Assembly (NCBI GenBank): GCA_903813345.2
Contig: CAIIXF020000006.1
Span: 29,273,936-29,337,935 of the forward strand
DNA length: 64,000 nucleotides
Origin: Owenia fusiformis
Lineage: Eukaryota; Annelida; Polychaeta; Sabellida; Oweniidae
Reading direction: 5' to 3'
Shown: positions 11,226 to 21,900 of the stretch, one piece after another
Layout of the letters: each line of letters begins with the position of its first letter
Position numbering within the stretch: position 1 is the stretch's first letter
Notes under the pieces: model-generated
Told to the model about the DNA's origin: nothing
The model's input: the letters and a program-made list of their open reading frames with translations, nothing else
Database searches by the model: none
Program-made: the position numbers and the translations under genes

Positions 11226-12674
11226 TATCGCACTTTGAAGAGCAAACTGGCCACCATGCAATTTACCCAGCATGCCAAAAACCTAATCAGACCTTGGCAC
11301 TAGTCTGCTCTTGCATCTGTAAACATTTCAAGTTGACAAGGTTAGCAGTTTTCCTGCAATTTTGATGAGAAGAATTTATTTGTAGTCTCGAACTTTGGGA
11401 AAATTTAGATAACATTGTTTGTGACCTAATTTGATGACCGTCGACCTTGAAAATTTCACTTTTTCAGACCTCAGTAGGTGTTTTGTAATAAGCTGACCTA
11501 AATTTAAATCCAAAATAACAATTTAGAAAATCAAATTTTTGACCTTTTCAAGGTCAATGAAGGTCAACGAAAGGTCAAATCTGAAATCTAAGGTCAGATT
11601 TGAACTTCTGAGAACTTGTAGATGTTTTAAAAAAAAAATTGGTCAATTTGGAGCAAGTTGAAAAATTCAAAATGGCCGCCAAATTGAAAAATTCAAAATG
11701 GCCACTATGTAATTCAGCCAGCATACCCAAAACCTAATCAGATCTTGGCAATAGTCTGCTCTTGCATCTGTAAAAATTTCAAGTTGAACGGATAAGTGGT
11801 TTTCCTGGAATTTTGATGATAAGATTTGTTGAAAAATTCAAAATGGCCGCCATGTAGTTTACCCAGCGTGCCCTTAACCTAATCAGATCTTGGCACTAGT
11901 CTGCTATTGCATGTGTAAAAATTTCAAGTTGAACAGGTTAGCGGTTTTCTTGGAATTTTGATGACAAGAATTGATTTGTAGTCTCAAACTTTGAGAAACT
12001 TGGATAACATCATTTGTGACCTAGTTTAATGACCTTGACCTTCGACCTTGAAAATTTCACTTTTTCAGACCTCAGTAGGTGTTTTGTAATTAAGCTGACC
12101 TAAATTTAAATCCAAAATATCAATTTAGAAAATCAACTCTTTTGACCTTTTCAAGGTCACTGAAGGTGAATGAAAGGTCAAATTTGAAATCTAAGGTCAG
12201 ATTTGAACTTCTGAGAACTTGTAGATGTTTTTAAAAAAAAAATTGGTCAATTTGGAGCAAGTTGAAAAATTCAAAATGGCCGCCAAATTGAAAAATTCAA
12301 AATGGCCACCATGTAATTCAGCCAGCATACCCAAAACCTAATCAGATCTTGGCAATAGTCTGCTCTTGCATCTGTAAAAATTTCAAGTTGAACGGATAAG
12401 TGGTTTTCCTGGAATTTTGATGACAAGATTTGTTGAAAAATTCAAAATGGCCGCCACGTAGTTTACCCAGCATGCCCTTAACCTAATTAGATCTTGGTAC
12501 TAGTCTGCTCTTGCATCTGTAAAAATTTCAAGTTGAACAGGTAAGCAGTTATCCTGGAAATTTGATGACAAGATTTGGTTTATGTGCCGCCCGCCCGCCC
12601 GCCCGCCCGCCCGCACGCCCGCCCGCCCAACAGCACAAGACGACGACAATATAGCACTTTTTCAAAGTGCGATA
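11226..12674. mobile_element. Inverted-repeat element with termini tatcgcactttgaa
   Basis: The left end tatcgcactttgaa is matched exactly by ttcaaagtgcgata at the right. Inside, a block of about 650 bases is duplicated: cctaatcagatcttggcaat and caaaatggccgcca recur, with gaccttttcaaggtca tracts between. The ggtcaatttg and aacttctgagaacttg parts resemble the satellite unit at 9,255, so the two elements share internal sequence. No coding capacity is visible. Confidence 0.75.
12586..12630. repeat. GCCC simple repeat
   Basis: A run of cgcccgccc tetramers near the right end of the tatcgcac element, with one cgcacgccc interruption. It gives a local GC spike in otherwise AT-rich DNA. Reading frames through it code only for Gly/Arg/Ala runs. 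Confidence 0.9.
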
Positions 12675-13429
12675 AAAAGTCCACAATGGACCCGACAAAA
12701 GGCCAAGTAAGTTGTATTGTACCATAAGGCCATTTGATAGAGGTGAAGTAGTAAGTTTGAAAACTCTTTTGATTTTCTGTAAATGGTATATTCAAAGTTT
12801 TATCTCACGTACTCAATACTCAATAGGCTATTGATGATTGCCTTCTCGGGCCAGTGAGTGGACACATCAAAACATCAGTGGGAGTGGTTTCGTTAGTTGT
12901 ATAAAATATATGGCATCGGCCTAGTTTTCCGTTCTGTTGATCGACGTGTAGACTTTATGTAAAGAAGCTCCAATACGGTATTACTGCTGAGAGCAAATAA
13001 TGTAAGTTTTTTGTTGTAATTAATTTATTTGTTTGTTAATTAATTAATTTATTATTTATTCATTAAAATGCATTTATGCATTAAAATATGACAATGAGCA
13101 GGCATCACGAATTGTATATATTCCCGAACAAACATACAAATATTGAAAGTTTGAGTCACTCAGTCAAATAATTAATCTGATATATGTTTTGAGATGTCAA
13201 GTGAAATTGTCTACAGGTTAAAATTACAAAATCCCACTGAAAAAGTCAAAGGTTACTTGATTATACATATATATTTCAATGAGATACCTGGTTTGGAAAT
13301 TACAGTTATTTTGCATGGAAACATTGCAATACAGGTGTTTTGATAAAAATAGAAACTTTCCAGTTAGTTGTTGAACTAATATAACGCCAAATATTCATTT
13401 TGGCTACGAGAGGTAGTACTAAAGTAGAC
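12675..13429. other. No gene or clear repeat seen
   Basis: AT-rich single-copy-looking sequence with a run of taattaatt near 13,020-13,050. I find no supported frame or inverted termini. Confidence 0.4.
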
Positions 13430-13923
13430 TAACACCCCAGTCACATTTCCTACGGCGACCTTGCGGTCTATCATTTCTGCGGCCAGTAACATTTCTACGC
13501 TCGCCGTGGAATTTCTGCGCTCTCATACTTTTGCAGTCACATTTCCCACGGCAGCCGCACGGTGAATTTTAAATTTCTGTTGATAAATAATACTTTTTTC
13601 ATTTTATTTACATCGGGACAATTTATAAATGTTATTCGTAGTGCTAGGATGTAATATCAAATGAAAAGTGATCGTGAAACATTGACAAATAATGATTCAA
13701 TCTTGTTGAGCCAGTTGATTTCTACGGGGACCTCAGAAATGAACAAATATTATAACTCCGAGTTATAATTTCTACGCCTTCCATGCGACCTGTAAAAATC
13801 TGCATTCGCCGTACGGAGGCCGCAAGGCGAGCGTAGTTTTTCTACGCTCGCCGCAGAAATTCACCGATTTAATTGATCTGCGGTCGACTTGCGGCCGCCG
13901 TGCGACAAATGTGACTGGTGTTA
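13430..13923. mobile_element. MITE with termini taacacc.cagtcacatttc
   Basis: The left end taacaccccagtcacattt and the right end aaatgtgactggtgtta are inverted. The ends are unusually GC-rich (cggccgc, gcggtcgac, ctcgccgcagaaatt) around an AT-rich centre. A partial copy of the right part lies at 17,160-17,345. No transposase is seen. Confidence 0.85.
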
Positions 13924-14029
13924 CAACAAAACATTTTGATTCCAGTATTGGGGTATTGAAGAGTAGGGCGTTGACCTTAGATTTCAACAAAAAAAAAAAA
14001 ATCTACAATAAGTGTGAAAGGTAATGCCT

Positions 14030-14310
14030 GGGTCACATTTGCTCCGATTCATCGGCCGGCGCCCGCCCAATTAAGTATTTTGTTCAAGATTGTACACAGT
14101 TTTATGACTGGGTCACATTTGCTCCGATCCATCGGCCGGTGCCCGGCCGCCGATTGAGTGTTTTGTTTAATATTTAAATCAATTTTGAACAAAATACTTA
14201 ATCGGCCGGGCGCCGAAATGAAAATCGGAGCAAATGTGACCAAGGCATTAACCAGAATACTCAATCGGCTGGGCGCCGGCCGATGAATCGGAGCAAATGT
14301 ACTATTGACC
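14030..14310. mobile_element. Small element with repeated cggagcaaatgtgacc ends
   Basis: The terminus-like motif gggtcacatttgctccgat occurs twice forward (about 14,030 and 14,105) and twice inverted as cggagcaaatgt (about 14,216 and 14,287), each joined to a ggccgg..gcgcc stretch and aagtattttgtt. This looks like one element nested in, or tandem with, another of the same family. It is non-coding. Confidence 0.75.
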
Positions 14311-14599
14311 AAATCATAATTAATGCACTCGCTGTGGCTTTATTCAGGCGTCACTAGTATGCATTGAGAGGTGTTTTTTATACACATGCACATTAACCTT
14401 TTTATAGTTCCACATTGAACGTCTTTGTATGATTTGCCAACTACCCAATTATACACGCATTGTTTACGGATGAGTAGGCATAAATTCCGCCCTAGTAGAT
14501 GTCAAATTACGCCCGCGCAGACGTAAAATTACTTTTTTGGACGTAAATTACGCCTGTGATGGCAAATAATAGTCTCTGAGCTTGTATTCGCCAACACTC

Positions 14600-14745
14600 A
14601 ATGCCTTGTGGCTGCTTCATTCCACTCAGGCGTTGTTTCCTAAACGTTACATTCCCTCTTCTTGGTCATGCAAAGATTTGGAAATAACACCTTCAATTGA
14701 ATGATTCAGCATACAAGTCCAGGGCTTCAATCCTTAAATAATTAT
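14600..14745. repeat. Dispersed repeat shared with 6,525-6,690
   Basis: Same block order as the copy downstream of gene A (gcgttgtttcctaaa, then aacaccttcaa, then atccttaaata). It lies between two inverted-repeat elements upstream of gene B. Confidence 0.65.
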
Positions 14746-14764
14746 AGTCGATTCTAAGAAAATA

Positions 14765-15653
14765 CAGGGTGGTCCAAAAAAGTAAACCCTTGCAACAAGC
14801 TATATCTAATTTATTACTTGTATTAATGAGCTGATATTCTCACATGTTTTAGAGGAAGGTATAAAGTTTTACTGTGTACCATTAAGGTCACGTAGTCTTA
14901 ATTCTTGTAGAAGTTACATGGCATCAACAGACATGCCTGATTATGGATGATGTGCTCAACCAATAGCTCCACGGTTCTTGATTAATGCTGCAATGCGAAT
15001 GTTGAAGTTGTTCACTGCTCCTTCCAGCATATCTAGGAGTGATGTTAAAGAAATAATTGTTGTACCAGTACACCCCCAATAGGATCCACATGGAATTCCA
15101 CTTGGCTATGTGTGGCAATCAATGTAGATTCCACATGGAATCTCCACTATTTCCTCATAAATTTGATCCACATGGATCCACATTATTGTCACACATTTCA
15201 GCGTCGACATTTTGCAAGGATTCAAGAGGAATAAAGAGGGAAAACTTTCCGAATTCCTGCACGTGGATCAATTAACGTGCCTAAAATCCATGCGGAATTC
15301 ACATGCAATCCATGTGGGTTTCATGAGGATTCCAGATGAATCCTCGTGGAATAGGTTCAATGTGGATGTGGATTGGTTGAGTATCTAATGTTTTTATTAG
15401 CAGTAAACAACTTCAACATTCAGATAACGGCAGTTATCCAGAACCGTGGAGCATGGATTGAACACATTACCCATTTATCAGGCATGTCTGTAGATGCCAT
15501 GTAACTTCTGTAAAACTTAAGGCTGAGTGACCTTTATGGTATCAACAAAAATTTTAGACCGTCATCTAGAACATGTGAGAATATCAGCTCATTAGTGCAA
15601 GTAATAACTGAGATACAGCTTGTTGCAATGGTTCACTTTTTTGGACCACCCTG
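14765..15653. mobile_element. Mariner-like inverted element, TA target, transposase remnants in both arms
   Basis: The termini are cagggtggtccaaaaaagt and its complement, flanked by TA at 14,763 and 15,654, as expected for the Tc1/mariner superfamily. Each arm is about 275 bases. Both arms, read toward the nearest end, can be translated as a VNNFNI.I.A.I.NRGA-like C-terminal transposase fragment. This suggests the element formed from two opposed 3' ends. The centre (15,060-15,375) is rich in palindromic ccacatgg words. Confidence 0.8.
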
Positions 15654-15965
15654 TATAATGCATTGATTATCGACTTTTTCCCTTCAAAAATTACAATTTT
15701 TATTTCGTTAATTATAGCATAAATGCAGCATAGACTTGAACATTTTATAACTAAACATGATTCAATGAATCGATGTAGATTAACTATTGATATACCATTA
15801 CTAAAAACTCGTTCGTAAGATATCAAGGATGTTACCTTGTATACGTCGTATAATTGAACATTCATCAAATCATAGCTCCTTTACACCGTCTTTTGCCAAT
15901 GTATAATTACTTTGATATCTTTTCTTAGATTTTTTAACCTGGATTGATCTGTGACAGAGACAAAG

Positions 15966-18900
15966 ATGATGACAAAGAGCTTGCCAACTGCATTGTTTAT
16001 GGTAGTGTTGATCATGGGAACCTGTAGCCTACCAGTTGTTAACAACGCAGACAGCGCAGTTGAACTACTAGCACAGTTGTTGGAGCGCGAACTTTCCATG
16101 GAAAAAAAGGTAGAGTTGTTGAAACATAGTCTAGTCACAAGCCTCTGTGCTCCACCCCCTCTTCTTGACTTTACACCTTTTCACAGAGTAGTTGGGTCAC
16201 AGTTGGTTGTACCATGGGCTTTCAATTAGAAGGGTATACAACTCTGTGTAATAAGCATGAGGCCTTCAAAATGAGCAATGCCATGCTTCCCTTTTATGGT
16301 AATATTTCAAAAAGTATTAAATACTTAATGTATGTTTTAGTATTATTTTAAATATAAATCAATTTTCAATATGATCAAAGCATAAAATATATTCAATCGC
16401 ATGTAAAAGTAAACAAAAGAGACAAATAAGAATAAGAGGTATCAAGATGTTCTCTTCGAGTATTGCATTATGGGTAGTTATTCAAGAACGCATTCCAATA
16501 AAAACATAATTTGTGGGAGAATGTTCACTTTGTGTATTTTCATAATTATGATGAATTTCATTTTTTTTATTAGATTATCAACATATATGTAGATGATTAT
16601 GTTTTTATTTTTGAGTTATTTCTTTAAATCATCCATAAAAAGTACAAAATAAGATTTTCTTGAAATGTGTACATTCTCCAATTTTGAAAACCCAAAGGCA
16701 ATGCTTATGTATGAAATATGGGAAGTTGCCTACCCTTCTAGTTGAAAGCTGAAAGCCCATGGTTGTAGCTAGATTATTGAAGCAGCGCGAACTTTCAATG
16801 GAAGAAACGGTATTCATACTTTCATTTTGAACCATGCAGAAATCTGGTTTGAGCATGCATTGTGCTGCAAGGATAAAATATTAGCGCGGCAAAATGGAAT
16901 AATATACTATAATATGACTTTTATTAGAAAAAGACGTCTAAATTTACTCGTATATATACTTCTATAAATTGCATGCTAAAAATCTGCTAATTATTTCCGC
17001 TGAACCAACGCGAAATTGCAAATCTCCCATTCTAAACACAACTCTAAAGCTGATCGGCATAGCATGTTGAATAGGAATGTAAAGGTTACATGCATCGCTA
17101 TTCCCACAAAGTTATAACATGATCATATGAGGAACTGAGAGTGAAATATATTGAGATATTGATCCCGCAAGGCGACCGTCTACGCTCGCCGCAGAAATTC
17201 ACTGATTGAATTGATCTGCGGTCGACGTACGGCCGTCGTGCGACAAATTTGACTTGGATTTTACCGATTAAAATCTTAGGGCAGGCGCAAGATGACCGTA
17301 AGCCCGACGTGCGGCCACTGTGGACTCTTTCTGCGGCCTGGCTACGCACTGTTGATTTCTACGGTCCAAATATACACCAAAACGCCCCGCAAAACCGTTA
17401 ATTTAATTTTTCAAATCTACCCTGTCTTTGGAAAAACAATGATTGTGAGTCTCACCATCCTCCGATCACAGGGCTGGTATGGATTCTGGACACCTGCTTA
17501 GGAGGATGGAGTCTCACACTACACCGTTTTTCTTCAAACTTGTTCCATTAAAACCTTCACAGATATACCTTTCAGTAGAGACATTGCTTTTGTTTACAAA
17601 GTCCCTCGTTTTAGCGGCGTTTTGGTCCCCAGATGCGAGAAGTTGCAAATCCTTAGAGATTTCAACCACAATCCTTGATATCTCGCCGGTTCTTCTATCA
17701 CTCTCCCCCATATTCTGCGCAAGATCTCCCATTACAACCCTCCATCATTGCATCAACATGCATGTTTATTACATGAAACGCAGCAATTCTGAAAAAACCT
17801 ACGCAACTGTTCGAAATTGACCAAAACGCCTCGTTGTCTTCCAAAACGCCCGCAGAGTCTATGACTACAAACGTGTAGTTTCAAGGTGTATAGATCCAAC
17901 GGGGCGTTTTGGAAGAGAGCGGTTCGTTTTGATCAATTTATGATATATCTGGAAAGTTTCAATGGTTCAATCAAATTCTGTAATTGTTCTGTTTCAATTT
18001 TAAATGCATCTAAACCCCCTGTCTGTTAGTGTTATGAAAAATACGTTGTCTGTGAATTAAGTAAGTTCAATGGGACAACGTACATTCGAGTTGACAACAT
18101 ACACCATGGGCTTTCAATAAGAAGGCTATGCAACTCTGCGTAATAACATGAGACCTTCAAAATGAGCAATGTCATGCTTCCCTTTTATGGTAATATTTCA
18201 AAAAGTATTAGATAAATGTATAGATTTATGAACTTTATTACACATTCATACCCATAAAAGGTTAAGTGTACACAAAGTAAACACTAATTTTACAATATAT
18301 CAATACAACAGAAAACAGTATATATAACAACACACAAAATTAACACTTCATAATAAATAAATAAGTAAATAAATGAACAAATAAATATGCATCATGGATA
18401 AGCACATGAATGGTGATTGTGATACGCGTCCATTGTTTATGTCATATATCACACCCTTCTATGTTATATTACATTTATGAATAAATTCTGCTACAATTTC
18501 AATTTCTTTATTTTCACAAGACATACAATATTGGAAAAAAAGTGAATCGTCCTCCATGTTGAAAAGGTGTTTAATTGGGTTGCCGTGTGATACAAGTTTA
18601 TCGAGCATTTTCTTTCTATATATACTGTATTTTTTACATGAACGCATTATGTGTTTTTCGTTTTCTATTAAATTGCAAACCTCGCAAATTCTTTCATCGA
18701 TCTTTAATTTTGGGCGTTCGTATCTACCCGTTTCTATTTTTAATTTGTGGTTACTGATACGAAACTTTGTTAGACTTCGTCGTAAATGCCCATTTGAAAT
18801 TGAATCTAAATATGGTTCGAACCTGAAATTGCTTTTAAATATTTTGTATGTATTCAGTTTGCGACATTGGTCGGAATTCAATTGATTTCGCCAATAATCT

Positions 18901-21900
18901 TCAAAACTAATTTTTGATTTACAAACAACTTCGTATGCGTCAATAGTATATTCTTTTACATCTAAAGTATTATTGATATTGCTGGGAGTATTTCCTGAAA
19001 ATGATACTACCTCTAATTTATCCATTACACTTTTAAAATTCAGCATCCACGATGACTTGTTGATCTTTGATAAGTCATTTGATGTAGTAAGTGCTTCTGA
19101 TAATAAGATGTATGACGTATTTAACATGTGATTATAGAAATTAGTAGCTTGTTTGAATATATGAACATCATATATCATATATATCAATCATCATATAGTT
19201 GTATATGTTTTAGTATTAGTTTGAATAAAGTATTTAGAGGTTATGTCACTATGACGTGAAATATGCCTGAGTTCTCCCAATATAGGCCGACCTTGGGAGG
19301 CTCTATATTTGGGCAAGAACGAAGGCATATTTCACGTCATAGTGACATAACTGATGTATTACATGCCTTTGTTCCCATGGGGGTCATTAACAGAACTTTC
19401 GTAAAGTTACGAATTCGCAAGTCAATTGTTAATTTTACGAATTTGGTAAATGTGCATTAACAGAACTTTCGTAAAGTTACGAACGATTCGCAAAGTTACG
19501 AAAAAATGACGTCACGTATGCTTTCGTTCGTAACTTTAATAGCACCTCAGACCCTTTCATAACTTTGCGAATGGCACATTTCTCATCCAATTCTTATGTA
19601 AGGTATACAGGTTGGCAAAAAGAAATTGTTCTCTATACGCATGCTGAGTTTCAAGCTAAAATATCTACCTATTCTTACATGATAAGCAAATATGTTCCTG
19701 AGCTGGGAATCTTTGAAATCGCGGAGACAGGTTTGATCACAGCGCGCAATGATATCAAATGACATCATATTTTTATTTGTGCTAAATAATGATATAAGAT
19801 GACGTCACAATTTGAAATTCGTTTACGAACGATAAAACTTATGAATGACTTACGAAAGTGTTCTGTTAATGGCCGATTCGTAACTTTATGAATTCGTAAA
19901 TCATTCGTAACTTTTTAAATATTTACGAATTTCATAAAGTTACGAATTACGAATTGGTAACTTTGCGAAAGTTCTGTTAATGACCCCATGGTTACTTTGT
20001 ATCAATGACGTGACGTCATGATATTATCATGGTTATTAAAGAAATCTAATATCAAAACGAGGTAAGCGGGCTATATCGGGGTAATCGGGCAATATCGGTG
20101 GATATAGCTCGCTAACTTTCCCATTGACTTCCATACAAATGCTTCGCTAGGTATGTAATACTATTAAATATAGTATAGTATTAAATACTTAATGTATGTT
20201 TTAGTATTATTTTGAATATAAATCAATTTTCAATATGATTTAAGCATAAAATATATTCAATATCATGTAAAAGTAAACAAAAAAGACCAATAGGAATAAG
20301 AGGTATCAAGATGTTCTCTTCGAGTATTGCATTGTGGGTAATTATTCAAGAACACATTCCAATAAAAACATAATTTGTGAGAGAATGTTCACTTTCTGTA
20401 TTGTCATAAGTATGATGAATTCCATTTTTATCAAATTATCAACATGTATGTAGATAATCATGTTTTTATTTTTGAGTTATTTCTTTAAATCATCAATGGA
20501 AAGTACAATATAAGATTTTCTCGGAATGTGTACATTCTCCAATTTTGAAAACCAAGGCAATGCTTATGTATGAAATATGGGAAGTTGCCTACCCTTCTAG
20601 TTGAAAGCCCATGCATACACTTATGATTTTTAAAATTATAGCTAAAATATTAATACTTATTAAATCTTCAAAAGATCTTAATTGTGCTGTTTAAAAAACA
20701 TATTCTCATAAAAATCTTCGACACGTTTAGACGACAGGGGAGGGAATGATCAAAGGAAAGTGTAAAAACACAACATTTTCCAACCGAACAATTATATGGG
20801 TAGATTGACTACGAAAAAAAATCGAGCACTGTTCGAAAATCTTTTAACGTTATTAGAAAGTTAAATGTCTTCCTAAACGAATACACAAAAAATCAAACAT
20901 GAAATCCTTAATGCATTCATCGGATTATTTTTTTAAACCTACATCATTGTCTTTGCTTCAAATTTGTTAAATAGTGACATCGTACATCAAAAATGTACTA
21001 CGGTATATTTTGTCACTGTACCTTGTCGATGGTTAGGCGTGGCGTAGGACTTTTGGAAATTGCTGCGTTAAATGTAATAAATATGTTGATGCAGAGATGG
21101 AGGGTTGTAATGGGAGTCCTTGTGCAAAATAAAGGGGAGAATGATAAAAGAACTGGCGATATATCGAGGCTTTTGGTTGAAATCTCTGAAGATTTACATC
21201 GTCTCACATCTGGGGACCAAAACGCCGCTAAAACGAGCGACTCTGTACACAAACGCAATGTCTCGAGTGAAAGGTATTTCTGTGAAGGTTTTAATGGAAC
21301 AAGTTTGAAGAAAAACGGTGTACTGTGAGACTCACAATCATTGATTTTCCAAAGAAAGGGTAGGTTTAAAATTCAAATTAACGGTTTTGCGGGGCGTTTT
21401 GGTTTCGATACGCCCCGGTGATTTAGTACTGCGTGATGCCTTCGGTCTGTCGAAATATAGCCCTCGCAAGCTCAGCCTATATTGATGACAGACCTCAGGC
21501 ATAGATTTAATAGGTGGAATTACACCTACGATGTAAAAGCGCTTTTTAAAATCCTATCGGGTTTCGACCCGCCTTTAGAGTCAGGTGTAATCACGATCGC
21601 GGATTTAGAAAAGCGCTTTTGTAATCCTCCCAGACCCCTAGTCATTAAAAACCGCTTTCACACCCAAAGGCGGTTTAACGTGTAGGTGTAATACCGATTG
21701 GTTTTCAAGGCGCTTTAACTCGATTTTACACTGAACGAAAACTATATTTGCGCATGAGCATCAAGCATGTTATTGATTTCCGGTGTGGAGGAAACTTCAA
21801 AAAACAAAATTCAAATATTGCGCAAAACTCAATCAAATCACCAAAATGTCGAAACAAAGTAGAATTTATTGGGACCACGTCAATACTGAGCGTATGCTTT

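Larger units (their letters stand above)
18104..20614. mobile_element. Second ccatgggctttcaa element, enlarged by nested insertions
   Basis: The left end ccatgggctttcaataaga and right end ttgaaagcccatgc are flanked by ATACA at 18,099 and 20,615, a 5-base duplication like that of the 16,212 element. The outer parts match the 551-base copy (ttatggtaatatttcaaaaa; gaacacattccaataaaaac). About 1.95 kb (roughly 18,216-20,165) is foreign to that copy and contains the LINE fragment and another MITE. Confidence 0.8.
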
